Below, in pieces: positions 37,701 to 48,590 of a stretch of DNA of 64,000 nt (within the stretch, counting starts at the first letter, position 1; the number at the start of each line of letters is the position of its first letter). The notes below the pieces were generated by a model. The model searched no databases. It was given only the letters and a program-made list of their open reading frames with translations, and was not told the DNA's origin. The translations under genes and the position numbers were made by a program. This DNA comes from Tenebrio molitor (Eukaryota; Arthropoda; Insecta; Coleoptera; Tenebrionidae): contig NC_091049.1 of NCBI RefSeq assembly GCF_963966145.1, positions 29,326,001-29,390,000 of the forward strand, in the 5' to 3' direction.

Positions 37701-39908
37701 ATTGATAACTTCGGACAAAACTACTTCTGGGTAATCAGCTAAGGTTCCATCATCTAAATACCAAATATTCAGTTGAGAATCCAAAGATAAAATAATTGAT
37801 TGAATGGCAAGACTAAAAAATCATAGGACCGCAAGGATCTTCTTGCGTTTTAACAATTCTCAACTTGTTTTTTGAAAAATTATGAAAAACACACTTAATG
37901 ACTCAATCTTTACCGTTAGCTACCAGAAAAATTCGATTCTGTTACATTTCGTTGAAATTTGCTTCGTATTGATAGATTTGCAGATTTTTTAAATTCTTGT
38001 AGGTACTCGACTGGAGTTCCAACAGAAAAATAAAAAATCTTTATTACATCTGTTCATAATTATTGTACGTTTCAATTCTTATATGCTTCAGTTCATCATC
38101 TTCTTTGTAAGTAGGTATGTACTATATCCTTGGACCTGGATTGACTTTTATATTTTCTAGTCCGTATCAAAGCATAAACCCTCACAAAAAATTAGCCGCT
38201 GATCGTGAGATGCACATTTTGCTTGGGTGATTCAAAATGATTGTGGATAAATATGGCAACTATGTACGAAAATTTATATGGTAGCTCTGTAGGTAGGATA
38301 GAGTTGACATTTCTTTGACAGTTCATAGGCGCACAATTTTGAAAATTGTCAACTCAATGTGTAATGGTAACAATGATTGAGTCTGTTGGCAATGAAACAA
38401 TTGAAAAGTACTGGTGTTTTTTGTCTGGTAAGTCGCACTAACCGGATTTTTTAACTTGAGACGACATTAAAAACATTTTGGTTATGTTTATGCTATTACA
38501 AAAATGAACCTTTGATGGTAAATTTCAAATTTGACACATTTCACTGTTACCAACAGATTCAGTCATTCTTGATCACACCATATAAAAAATCAAATGCACG
38601 CATATGAAATGTCATACAAATGTTAACTCCACCCTACCCACACAGTTGCCACATAAATTTTCGTACATAGTTGCCATATTTATCCACAACCATTTTGAAT
38701 CACCCAATATCTCGAACACTAAAATAGAGCGACAAAGTCCCAGTGATTGTGCAAATTAAAAATGAAAAAAATGTATTTCATGTTTTTACAAATTGACATC
38801 TTTTTTGGTTCTCCCAGCATCTTATACTCGTATGTTTGCATACAAAATTATTTTTCGAACAAAAATATAGTAATACATATAATACATGTCATCGTCACTT
38901 ATTTTTTGTTTTATTTCTCAAGTGAGTTGCACAGTGAGGTAGTAACTCACCCAACAAATTGGTCAGCAGTTGCCATTGCTTTGTTCCAATTGAATTAGTG
39001 TGACGAACATAGTTCTCAGCTTTAACTTCCTCGGGAAAAGTTTATTTTTCTTTGAAGAAAAAAAGCAGATTGCTGCTTGATGTTAAAATTTTGTCTTTTC
39101 GAGGTGATCAAATTATCTAAAAAATGATCAACAAATCCCTGTGTTGTTTCAAAGATGATTTCATTTTTTTTCAAAATAGACAATAATTTTAAGATCTTAC
39201 AAACGGGTGGTCAAAAAGTATTTCTGGCAGTCTTATACATTCTTCTCTTTTCAGTAAGGTTTTCTATTGAAACTTGCTTTAAATTGTAACGTACGGGAGT
39301 AAAAAATTTAAATAATTATTTTGTACAAATTACTCAAGTAAGGTCACTTTCATCGAATTTAGCAGTTGATGAAGTAATCGCTCAAAAGGTGAAAACGTTT
39401 CAGTCAAGATTATATTCTTTGTACCTAGATAGGTAGATGAAAAAAAAAATGTCGATTTCGCTCCAGTCTTTTCCCACCCGATTAATCACCGGAAAAGGGC
39501 GAAAAAATGGAGAATATTTTCGTCGCACTTAAGCAACGAAAAAAATCCTTTCAGAAACAGCGACGCTTGCCGACGCTCAGCGCCGTCTAATTGCAGCCAC
39601 CCGACGTACAACTATTTCACTAAATCAAACAGTCTCATTAGTTAAACACATTGCACATTTGTAACCAAACCGTGTGATTTATTTGACACCGAAAAGAAGA
39701 CGAAAAAAAACCCTCTCAGAAACCATCAATCTCCGGCGTTTTTTTCTCCGGCTCGCCACTCACCCTCAATCTGCTTCATCGGCGTCACCGTCGAGCTGTA
39801 CTGCCAGCCGTCTCCGGGGGCGGTGTAACAGTACTGCGGTTGGTACGAGTCCATGGCCGTGCTGGTGGACGGCTCCTTCAAGAACTGGTTCTGCTGATGG
39901 TGGTGCAT
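25768..39908 (-). CDS. org-1: T-box transcription factor, Tbx1/10 class (optomotor-blind-related-gene-1)
   Basis: Nuclear DNA-binding regulator of mesoderm and muscle patterning in other insects. Eight exons in consistent phase: 39908-39764, 34753-34621, 34527-34291, 34235-34079, 34025-33861, 33804-33737, 26646-26561 and 26129-25768; about 450 residues. The T-box spans roughly 109-297: LEMKHLWDEFHSLGTEMIVT, KAGRRMFPTFQVK, DFVPVDDKRYRYAFHSSSW, DSPATGAQWMKQ, FDKLKLTNNQLDDNGH, LNSMHRYQPRFHIVY, ETAFTAVTAYQNHRITQLKI and NPFAKGFRDCD. TEMIVTKAGRRMFPTFQVK favours Tbx1/10 over Tbx15/18 or Tbx20. The C-terminus is Pro/Tyr/Asn-rich. The start is the first in-frame ATG (MHHHQQNQF); the frame stays open a little upstream. 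Exon 8 has a second in-frame acceptor 18 nt upstream (start 26147). Intron 1 is 5.0 kb and intron 6 is 7.1 kb; both carry transposons. Confidence 0.93.
26820..27231. mobile_element. CAGGGTG-ended MITE in org-1 intron 6
   Basis: CAGGGTGTTATTAAATGG and its diverged complement; arms of about 120 bp including GGGTGAATTCC and CACATTTTTC; TA-flanked, 412 bp. Confidence 0.88.
27939..29350. mobile_element. Mariner-like element, 1,412 bp, in org-1 intron 6
   Basis: CAGAGTGATCAACAAGAA at the left and its complement at the right, TA-flanked. It contains a broken transposase N-terminus. Confidence 0.82.
28390..28930 (+). pseudogene. N-terminal remnant of an IS630-Tc1-mariner transposase
   Basis: Reads MGFTIIEKAFLLDYF...DWPYFVPPYTEEF, then after frame breaks EHPSTSIRRLRQQVKLCYGT and KKDINLFPF. 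This is the helix-turn-helix half typical of the insect transposases whose C-terminus is preserved at 13165-13330. The catalytic domain is absent or unreadable. Confidence 0.65.
29353..33000. other. Rest of org-1 intron 6, left part
   Basis: Mostly AT-rich. A GC-rich patch at 29530-29760 may be a repeat (ACAGGTGTCCC and GGACACCCCGTGT at its edges). A lone GAATCACCCTGTATA end near 31620 is a MITE stub. Possible short exons at 31790-31996 are discussed in the findings. Confidence 0.4.
33003..33150. repeat. Direct repeat with a GTGCAAAAAGTG core
   Basis: GATCGTGCAAAAAGTGAGTG followed by TTCATTGCATT occurs at about 33004 and again at about 33116; further TGCAAAAAGTG and CACTTTTTGCAC forms follow up to 33340. 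Confidence 0.75.
34860..36040. other. Org-1 intron 1, AT-rich part
   Basis: No exon, paired repeat or element recognised. Confidence 0.4.
36048..36175. repeat. Fold-back repeat in org-1 intron 1
   Basis: TTATAAGGCATTTTGTAGCA pairs with TGCTACAAAATGCTGCTTAT; the loop has CACAAGCTCGTCGTACC. It resembles the hairpin at 14648-14765. Confidence 0.65.
36855..37865 (-). pseudogene. Reverse-transcriptase fragment with C-terminal nuclease-like tail
   Basis: Lies in org-1 intron 1, same strand. From 37865 it reads EDPCGP, then after a frame break SLAIQSIILSLDSQLNIWYL followed by DDGTLAD, the YxDD polymerase site. After another break it gives GLSRDDGKRPDGMTLVPW and LVWEVTIVDTLADSY, an RPD...E pattern like a restriction-type nuclease. 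It continues as FKGLAFETLGPWC and FERISFAIQRGNTASIRGT. These blocks recur in a widespread animal retroelement type; I cannot place the clade. The upstream RT fingers are missing, so it is 5'-truncated and dead. Confidence 0.8.
38224..38707. mobile_element. MITE in org-1 intron 1
   Basis: TTGGGTGATTCAAAATG and its complement; arms of about 65 bp through GTGGATAAATATGGCAAC and ACGAAAATTTAT. Confidence 0.85.
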
Positions 39909-40151
39909 TTCTCCCGCATAATATCGCACAGGCACGCCACTGGTCTCACCACTCGCTCACAACCACCCCCGAACCGCCACGACCGCGAGTTCAAGAACCC
40001 AATTAATCCGGGATCTAGTTAGCCGAGTCCAATGAAAACTTGATTAGCTTCGCGGGCAGTCGCGAACAGTTGAACGTCGTCACTTTTAATTTGATCGCGG
40101 CACCGGCGATGAAATCGAATTTTCGACACCTTCGACCGTATTAACCTGGAA

Positions 40152-40157
40152 TTTATA
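40152..40157 (-). promoter_or_regulatory. Candidate TATA box of org-1
   Basis: Minus-strand TATAAA (CTAACTATAAATTCC) about 245 nt before the ATG, next to a strongly GC-rich block at 40160-40265 that stands out from the AT-rich surroundings. Confidence 0.45.
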
Positions 40158-40269
40158 GTTAGGCGGCGGCGTGGAGAAGGGGAGCGCGCGGCGGCTCGCC
40201 CGGAGGCGGACGGGCGAAAGTGCGGTTTTCCGGAGGGCCCCGGCGGCGGCGACGCGGAAAACTAATAAC

Positions 40270-41090
40270 ACCGACGACACACCACTGTCGACGGAATATT
40301 CTCTTTTATATCATTAACTATTTAGATATTTTCACGGCCAACTTAAATGAAGCACGTTGAGTGACTGAAGCTTAAGTTTTTCACACATGTTGTCAACGTT
40401 GGCCATGACAATTTTGGAAGACTGCTTCCCCCACCACGCGATCCTGCTCGGGAAACGGCTTATGTAGAGCGTGGGCGGGGCCTAGGTGCATCGTGTACAC
40501 TCCGGAAAGAACATACTTGTTTAAATTCGGTGGCGATAAAAAATACCAATAGGTACATCTATATTTTTTTTATTTGGTCCATGCAATAATAGTAACAGTA
40601 GTAATAATAATAATTTCATTAGGTATTTGCTGTCAGAATTGTTGTCTGCTTTGCTCTTGTGTAAAAAGTGGGGGTAGATATAGCAAAAATAAATGGTATA
40701 AGAAATAGTGCTTTGAAAGGAGATATCATTACTTAGAAATAATATCCGTATCTAATAATAAATAATTCCGCTCTTGATACTTCTCCTTTTTTTTAGGTAA
40801 TGGTAGTAAAAATAAAATTTGTCTATTGATTTAACATTTTAAAGATATGTAATTTGTTAAAGTTACCTACTAGAAGTAAGGTTGACAAAGTTGCCTTCTA
40901 CATAGTACCTACTTTTTGCTTTATATGGTTGGCAGCACGTAGCTTTGATCTTAGTACACAAAATTCGAAATTCGACATCGCGGCAAAATTGCAGTCATCC
41001 TATCTTGATGCTGCTCAACTCTGATTGGTCAAGTTTAGGATGTCTTTTCTGGATTATCGCTTGAGATAGAACTTTTTTCTTCAAAATCAA
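40270..41090. other. Upstream of org-1, no gene
   Basis: No exon or paired element recognised. Confidence 0.4.
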
Positions 41091-41093
41091 CAT

Positions 41094-41352
41094 GTGCGTT
41101 TCAACGAGAGGTACAGCTTCCCCATTGTAGCTTGAGCTGTGAGAGTTGGATGCGCAGTGGTCTAACACTGATTTTGTCGCATTTCTTTGCTGCTTCCAGG
41201 ATCTCGTTATCGGACCTCTTTATTCAACTTTGCGCATCCATCACAGCTCAAGCTACAATGGGCAAGCTGTACACGTCTATAAACTTGCGCAGACATCTGA
41301 CGCATCTCGGTAGCCACGCCTATATACCTATGTACCTCTCGTTGAAATGCAC
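41094..41352. mobile_element. Palindromic MITE
   Basis: GTGCGTTTCAACGAGAGGTA and TACCTCTCGTTGAAATGCAC at the ends; a second inner arm pair CATTGTAGCTTGAGCTGTGA and TCACAGCTCAAGCTACAATG. Confidence 0.85.
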
Positions 41353-41702
41353 TCTATAACATTTACTCAAATACCTCCTTTTTTCTCTGGGGACACCCTG
41401 TATATTTGAGAGTTACTACAATCACATTTGCATATGTATTATTTTATTAGGTATTGTTGAGTTTTACATAAAAATTGACGGTTAGGATGTTTGACACTGA
41501 CAGATTTGACCCCAAAACAACTTACACCGTTCAATTTGGTAAAATTTACACTAGCGGATGGAATGATGGCCCTACGTAAGTAGATATACTTTTTTCAAGA
41601 AGTTGACAGTAGGTACGGAACATTGTGTTACAATAACAATAACATAGTCAAAAATAACTGTGGTCATGTGGGCTAATGCTTGCTTTAGTTTTCATTGAGG
41701 TA

Positions 41703-42060
41703 CTATGGCGGACAATAAATTTAGGCCGGCCTGTCGTTGAGTTGACATCAAAATGTGAAGCTGGCATTATGTTCAACTAACCCCATTTTCGATTTTTGTC
41801 ATTCTTGTCATCGTGACAGCGATAATCAAAATTAAAATTGGGAAAAGAATCGTGCACCAGAGAGAAGTGCTACTACAAATCAGTTATGCTAGTGCGTCAT
41901 GATCTGTAAGTAACGAAAAAGGCGAAGGAAACGCCAAACAGCTTGAAAACCTTCAGTCTGACAAATTGACACATCAGTCATAATGACAATAAATGGTCGC
42001 TTGCATTGACTTTTTTGAAATGTCAGTAATTTGCCGGCCTAAATTTATTGTCCGCCATAG
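41703..42060. mobile_element. MITE, 28-bp TIRs, TA-flanked
   Basis: CTATGGCGGACAATAAATTT and AAATTTATTGTCCGCCATAG; 28 bases of each arm are identical, through AGGCCGGC. Member of the 5190/22260/23099 structural family. Confidence 0.85.
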
Positions 42061-42544
42061 TACCTACCTATAGTGTAGTTTCATTAGTTGACAAATCATG
42101 GTGGTGTGATTAAGAACGAGGACAATTACGGGGTAATAAAGTAAAAAAGTCAAGAAAAGAAAATGTACGTTTATTTGAAAATAATAGCATTAGGTATCCT
42201 TTAATTTTGCTGCGAAGTGAAGCCATTTTTCACCACACTTCACACTTAATACTTAATATAATATAACCTCTAAACTCAAATATCGGTTAAGCAGATTCAT
42301 GATATTATCGATCGGCAATCATTCGAAAACTCACATGGAAATAGACACCGTTCTATTTTGAATGACAATACATATATGATTGATTCGATATGATTGTCTT
42401 TGTGACTGGCCTTATGACTAACTTTGCGTGTTAAAACACATAGTGTAAATAACCAAAATTCTTGCTTGTGATAAAATCACGTGATAAATCACATAGTGTA
42501 AAGCGCACTTTACTGCATTCTTAACATTTTCTGTTAAAATTTGG

Positions 42545-42805
42545 AAATTTTGTTATCAAAGGGTATATGTAGTTTTTTAATGCCATTACAATCAGAAAAG
42601 AAAACTCTAACAGAACCAATAAAAAAAATTATAGGTTACCATTTGAAAAATAAATTGCCCATAAATGGGTAGATAGTAGGTATAAAAGTTATATGTTCAC
42701 TCAGGTTTGTAGTGTTTTTAGAGCCATTTCATTTCCTGTATAATTTTTTGGGTCATTAATAGCAAAGTTATAACGTGGGCCGTTTTTTTTTAAAGACAGA
42801 CTGTA
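42545..42805. mobile_element. Half copy of the 62852-63623 element
   Basis: Matches the right half of that element, including GCCATTACAATCAGAAAA, GTTACCATTTGAAAAA, AAATGGGTAGAT and CAGGTTTGTAGTGTTTTTAG, and ends GACAGACTGTA. The left half is absent. Confidence 0.8.
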
Positions 42806-42813
42806 TAAATTTA

Positions 42814-43267
42814 CAGGGTGAGCGAAACTCAATGTCTCAACTCTATTCATCGATTTTTTTTTCTTAGAATATTGGCATATTTAAAAAGAGCTAATTTTTC
42901 TGAACAAATTTTGTAAAGAAAAAAATTTGCTATCTTTTTCCGTTAAAAAATTATAAGCAAATTTGTAAAAAAAGTATTACCTATCAAAAATTCGCATTGT
43001 CACGATTTAAACAAGATATCAAATTTTTTTCTATACAAAATTTGTTCAGAAAAATGAGTTCTTTTTAAATATGCCAAAATATAGGTATGTTTCTGGGAAA
43101 AAAAAATTCGATGACGTCATTACTTCAGTTTCCAAATATGGAAAAATATGCAAATTTGGTTTAAAATGAACCTTACTCAATCCCATTTAAGATCCTCTTT
43201 TCAAATTTTTTCTATCGTCTTTCCTTTTCTTTTAATAGAGCTGAGACATCGAGTTTCGCTCACCCTG
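42814..43267. mobile_element. CAGGGTG-ended MITE, first of a chain
   Basis: CAGGGTGAGCGAAACTC and its complement at the right; TA on both sides; inner arms pair (ATTTTTCTGAACAAATTTTG with AAATTTGTTCAGAAAAAT). Confidence 0.85.
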
Positions 43268-43276
43268 TACATTACA

Positions 43277-43633
43277 TATAGTCTGTTTTTTAATCAAAGA
43301 ACCACGACCTGTTGATTTAGGTTTGTAAATATAAAATTTTACCAAATTTAGGGAATTTAATGATATAAATATATACATATATATAATAATATAAAGTACC
43401 TACGCAAATTTGCAGCTAAAATTTGAACGTGTATTAAAAATGCCTCGCAATGTAAGACATTATTAAACATTCAAATTAATTGTTATTAGTTGTTATTAAC
43501 TTTATTAACATGCTGCGCTACTACTCAATTTTTATATGATGATATTTTTTACCCTAGGACCCTAGGTCAAAAGTGTACAATGTTGCCAGCTCTATTTGTG
43601 TTGTGGTTCTTTGATTAAAAAACAGACTATATA
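43277..43633. mobile_element. MITE, second of the chain
   Basis: TATAGTCTGTTTTTTAATCA and TGATTAAAAAACAGACTATA, continuing through AAGAACCAC on both sides. Starts 7 bp after the previous element's TA. Confidence 0.85.
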
Positions 43634-43637
43634 CTCC

Positions 43638-44307
43638 ATTCTTTATCTTGGTGAGTGGTCGATGCGATCAAGCAAGTCATGGGTAGCTTTATAAGTTTTA
43701 CTTTTTCCACCAAATTTTTGTGTGGTGTAAATCAAATATTAACTGTCATCGCTGTCATTCAGATTCAGAATCTTCGTCAAGCATTCATGTCCAAATCTCG
43801 CGATCTTATGTCGCGAAATGTAAATACATATGTATACATATAAGCCGTACACATCGATTTAACCGTTCCCGGTCTGAAAATCATCGCCGACCTTCGTCGG
43901 TCAATCCGACCGAAAATTATGCCTGTGTTAAGGTAGATAATATTGCAAAGAAGTTTGGGTTTGAAAAATTAACCGGATTCTTAAACTATAAACTGGACCT
44001 AATTTGACCGGAAAGTGTGTGGCCGGTCTAGAACATTTTGAAATTCTCAAGTAAGTTATTAAAATTTTAGAGAACGATGACACGTTTGAGGTTATGTTTC
44101 GGTGCATGTGAATCATGAGCAATTTAACTTGGAAAATAATAAATAGAAAGACTGCGGCGTCTCTGTAAGTACATTATTGTAATATTTGAATATTTTTTAA
44201 CAACTACCAACAGTACCAACGCACTTTTCCATGGGAACTTTAAAAAATCCCTAAATTCAACGTGACGGCTGAAAATTTCCCTAAAACCACTCACCAAGAT
44301 AAAGAAT
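43638..44307. mobile_element. TIR element, third of the chain
   Basis: ATTCTTTATCTTGGTGAGTG and CACTCACCAAGATAAAGAAT. About 670 bp, with no recognisable coding sequence. Confidence 0.8.
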
Positions 44308-44319
44308 ATGTATTACTGC

Positions 44320-44855
44320 GTGCCCCAAAATTCGCGGAACAACTCAATGAGGCAATGTCAACTCATGTTAGAAAATAATGAGAAAAATAATTTAAAAATT
44401 CTATACCTCTTAGATTTGAAGATATGGGGGCTCAAAAGGGAGCTTTGATCTCATTTATTTTAAAAATTAAAAAAGATTTTGACTACATATTTGTCTTTTA
44501 CTAGCCAGTAACCTAATAATTCTGAACGATTGTGATCAGGTTTGTAATGATTTTGTTCATTTATTTCCAGCATTTCCAAGTAGTAATTTTAAGTTTGTTT
44601 TATCTCAAAAAGCGTGCGGTAACATGGCTTTGATTTTTCCCTCTCATTTCCATGGATACTACAAAAATGAAATATTTTGCAGACTATTGAGATGCATAGA
44701 ATGTTTTCAAATGTTGCCACATTTAGTGTAACGAATAGGTCCATATTATCTTCTACAAAAAAGAAGATTTTTTTTTTCAGACATTTTTACCTGATATCTT
44801 AATGACTACTTAACAACGTAGTACTATGTATGTTGTTCCGCGAATTTTGGGGCAC
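44320..44855. mobile_element. TIR element, fourth of the chain
   Basis: GTGCCCCAAAATTCGCGGAA and TTCCGCGAATTTTGGGGCAC at the ends. The interior recurs at 45460-45965. Confidence 0.85.
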
Positions 44856-44862
44856 CATTATA

Positions 44863-45451
44863 CAGTGAGCGGCAAAAGTAGGTATGGAATAAATTCCTTA
44901 AGAATTATACAAAAAAATTTTCTGAAAAATTTTTGGACAGGTCAATTTTAGTTTATAAAAATACATGTTTTAGTACCAAAGAAAATTCCAAGCAGTCATT
45001 TGTTTTCGAGTGATGACGTCGTCGGTATTTTTTTATACCCCTTTTAATTGTCTAAACGACAGCATAAAAATTTTGTTATCTTACATAAGAAAATTTTTGA
45101 GAAAAAAAAAAGTTGGAAAAAATAAATTTTATAATGAACAAAAACAAGTCAAAAAATCAAGTAGGTAAATCAAACAGTCAAATGTTACTGTCAATTTCAT
45201 TCGTATGTGTTATTTGTTATACAAAACGTTTTCGAAAATGACTCATTTAACAAAAACGTATAGAAATTTTAATTTTGATTGGGTGCTGGGATAAAACTAA
45301 AACACTCGAAAACAAATGACTGCTTGGAATTTTATTTGGTACTGAAACATGTATTTTTATAAACTAAAATTGACCCGTCCAAAGATTTTTTTGAAAAAAA
45401 TTTTGTTTAATTTTTAATGAATTTGTTCCATACTTTTGCCGCTCACCGGTA
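44863..45451. mobile_element. TIR element with arms of about 140 bp, fifth of the chain
   Basis: GTGAGCGGCAAAAGTA and TACTTTTGCCGCTCAC near the ends; arms also pair at TTTTAGTTTATAAAAATACA and GAAAACAAATGACTGCTTGG-type text. Confidence 0.85.
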
Positions 45452-45459
45452 GGTACATT

Positions 45460-45965
45460 TAGGTACTTCATTATTTCCAACATTTTCAAGAACGGATTTT
45501 ATGTCGGTTTTACCTCAAATCAAATAACATATGGCAGCATGGTCTTGATTGCTCTTTCTTATTTCCATGGATACAAAAAAAAAGAAATACAGTGCCTTCA
45601 AAATTAGAGTAGATTGTGATTTTATTATGAAGTTGGCAACATGCAATTTTTAAAGACAGCCCAGCAGTAACAATTGACAGCACAGTACACGTTTATTCTG
45701 ATCGTGACATAAAACTATTAACAACTGTCCATTTTAAAAAGTCTACCAACCGTTAATAGACAAAATATATTAATCACAGCCTACTCTAATTCCGAATTTA
45801 TTTAAATTAAAGGCACGGTATTTGTAGATTTTTGGGATAAATCGAATGTTTTTAAGTAAATGTTGTTACATTTAGTGTAATTAAAGATCCATATCTTCTA
45901 CAAAAAATAAGATAGTTTTTTGTGAAGATTTTTACCTGATATTTTATGACTACATACTTAGAAAC
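45460..45965. mobile_element. Second copy of the 44320 element, ends missing, split
   Basis: Aligned text includes TTTCCATGGATAC, ATTTAGTGTAA, CCATAT-TCTTCTACAAAAAA and TTTTTACCTGATAT. It is interrupted by the 229-bp element at 45590-45818. Confidence 0.75.
45590..45818. mobile_element. MITE nested in the split copy, TA duplication
   Basis: Ends CAGTGCCTT and AAGGCACGG; inner arms AATTAGAGTAG and CTACTCTAATT. Flanked by TA on both sides. The homologous site at about 44668-44676 reads GAAATATTTTG, an empty site with a single TA. Confidence 0.85.
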
Positions 45966-47200
45966 AGGGAATCGTGGCTGCAACGGACATTTAACTGGCA
46001 AATATGTGTGATGTGTGAACTGGCCTTTATTGAATATAACCCAACTTTTGCCCCGATAATGCCCTTTCCCTGCTTTTTTGATGTCATAAGAAAAACTTCA
46101 AAGTGATTTTTAATAATTTATTAATGACACTAATGAGTGGTTTACATCATTTTTTTTAGAAATGGAAGGGGTAAAACGGATTTATTTCCTTACAAACCAC
46201 AAAAATTTCTGATGTGAGGGTTGCAAATGATTTAAACGTCACACTTTATTCTTAGAGTGACCAAATGACCAATAACATAACAGAAAATGCGAGAAATTCA
46301 TAAAAAAAAAACAAAACAGCAACGCATCCATCCTTTCCTGTTTGTATGTTTACACAACGTTTGATTTACAATCCGTGCTGCCAACGGCAACTCCAAGAAA
46401 CATACACAGAAGGCGTGGCTTCCCTTTTCGGACACACCCAGTACACTCCGCCAAACAATCGACCATCCGTCACTCGTCATCCTCGCTAAGTAGGTGCGAA
46501 TGTGACAATTACGACTCCATTAATCAAAACGAAAAAATGAATGTTCGTAGATCGTTGCAGGACAGAATCAGTTTTCAATTTCACACTGGAACACCAATAA
46601 AAACGCGTCGCTTGTTTGAACAAATTTTGTTTTGATTTGGGAAAAGGAACGGTGACACGTGGAACACCTTGGCTGAACACACCCTCTACAAAAAGATTTT
46701 GTAAATGTGCTCACATATGGCGGCAATAAAATTGATGCACTGAAATAGAGCCATAGGGAAGTGTTGACAGTCGAGAGTTAACGTTTCCTTCCATTTATAA
46801 TATGTCTGTCAATGGGATGACCCAGGTTGCGACCTTTATTACAAAATTGAGTTAATTTTAACGGCGGATGAATCACTCGATTTTCAGGATCAATCGACGC
46901 TCTTAATTGCGGTGCCACTTCAGCACTTCAGGTCACCACGCGGTTCGACACATCAAAGACGAATTTCAAACGTTTCCGATGACTTTGATGTTACTTACAG
47001 TGCCACGTGACTGGCTTTGATGCCACGGTTTAGAGAGATCAACCACTTCGTTTTAGATATTTTAACAGATTCGCACGGAGACGAACAATATTCTCGAGAT
47101 ATTTTTGTGCAGAATGTTCAAACATCGCATCTTCAACATTCTCCAACTGAACCCCGTTCAAAGATGAAAAAATGACAACTCGGCCAAAATAAAATTTTTA
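45966..47200. other. Intergenic DNA
   Basis: No supported exon or paired repeat; open frames here lack splice or family support. Confidence 0.4.
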
Positions 47201-47203
47201 GTT

Positions 47204-47209
47204 TTTATT
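47204..47209 (-). terminator. Polyadenylation signal for HGH1
   Basis: Minus-strand AATAAA about 85 nt after the stop at 47295. Confidence 0.6.
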
Positions 47210-47294
47210 AAAATGCAACAGATGGCGCAACAACATGCAAAAAGTGGTGGGGATAATTAACATGGCGACCAGAGGGAGATCTCGCTGCCTTGAC

Positions 47295-48503
47295 CTAATC
47301 TTCTTTCACGAAATCTTCGTCAGCTTTCTGGAAACCATCACGCAAGTGTTCTGGAACGTCGACTTCTCGTAAATTATCTTCTCCTATTTCTTCTTCGGTC
47401 CTGAAAATCGACAATCTCGAGTGAAGAACAACGATCATTAGTACCAACCTAATAAGAATGTCCACTAGATTCTCACAGGCCAGGAGCGCTTTCTTGTCTT
47501 TTTCCCACTTGTGTAATTCGCGCAAGATGACGTACGTGTTCTTGTCGCGGATAAATTCCCTGTTTTGGCGTTTGCTACACAGCTGAGTCAGCGCCTCCAG
47601 GAGCATACACCGGATGTCTGGATCTTCCTCCCTGACCTTGTCCTCCGGAAGATACTGTAAGTCAAGAGGTAACTTATCGTTGTCTTCGTCGTCGAACTCT
47701 TCATTTCCGGCCAGAGGTAAGAGAAAACTGGGCAAAATATCCACTTCCGCCCCCAAAAGCCACTCGTGGAAGTCGTCCTCAAAGCAACAATTCTTCAGCG
47801 TCCCCACGACCCCCCCTCTCCGCACCAGCGACTCCTTGTACTCTGTAAACGGCAAGAGTCGTTGCACTACGCACTTGTCCTTGTCGAGAATGTACCTCCG
47901 CACGCGACTACTTTGCGACAAGTTCGACAAAACCGGCCCCAGATAATGAAGCTTCGCCCCGACTTCGTTGTGTTGTTTCTTCGTAAAAATATTGATGACC
48001 TCGTCAAAAGTCTTGCCGCTTTTCTCGATGCCGTCAATCACTCTTTCAAAAAGATGACTGGGACGGGAGAGGTTTGACAAAATCATGCAACACGAATCGG
48101 CGATTTTACTGCGTGGGTCGAAAATGAATTTCAATGTAGTATTGATTATATTGTCGGGTGGTTTCTGGAGGGGCGGAGAGTGCGTTTCGATGTCTAGGTC
48201 AAGGAGTTGTTCAGCAGCCTTTTCTTGGGTTGAGATGTTGATGAGGCACAGCGAGGCGTCTTTCGCTATGGGGGTGTTGCTGTCGTCCAAGAGCGATATC
48301 AGGGAGATCAAGAGGACGGGGAGCTCGGTCAGGGCGGCGATGCCAGACTCGCTACCAGTTAAACCTGGAGTTTGTAGTTGACAAGTAAACATAACCTAAA
48401 AGTATCGAGTGTTACCTAAGATGTGTTCAAGTGCGACGACTTTCAAATCCAAACGAGCACCGATTTGGATGAATTTCAACAATTCCTTCAACGAGTCACT
48501 CAT
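47295..48503 (-). CDS. HGH1: HGH1 homologue (FAM203), armadillo-type chaperone adaptor
   Basis: In yeast, Hgh1 is an adaptor that helps elongation factor eEF2 fold on the TRiC and Hsp90 chaperones; cytosolic. Exons 48503-48416, 48364-47449 and 47400-47295; introns 51 and 48 nt; 369 residues. Conserved landmarks: repeated CMILSNLSR/ALCLINIS-type armadillo helices, RRGGVVGTLKNCCFE (about 211-225), HEWLLGAEVDILP, LPLDLQYLPEDK (about 261-272), and a C-terminal ENL-REVDVPEHL block. The second intron has a weak GTTGGT donor, a TACTAAT branch site, a length of 48 nt and no in-frame stop, so reading through would insert 16 hydrophobic residues; the spliced form fits the family better. Divergent from the ETS gene at 51926. 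Confidence 0.94.
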
Positions 48504-48590
48504 TTTTGTGTTTACTTTGAAATTACAACTAACAGGTTAGAATAGATGCACATGAGCACATGTTATTGAATTGACATTTTTGTTGCATCT

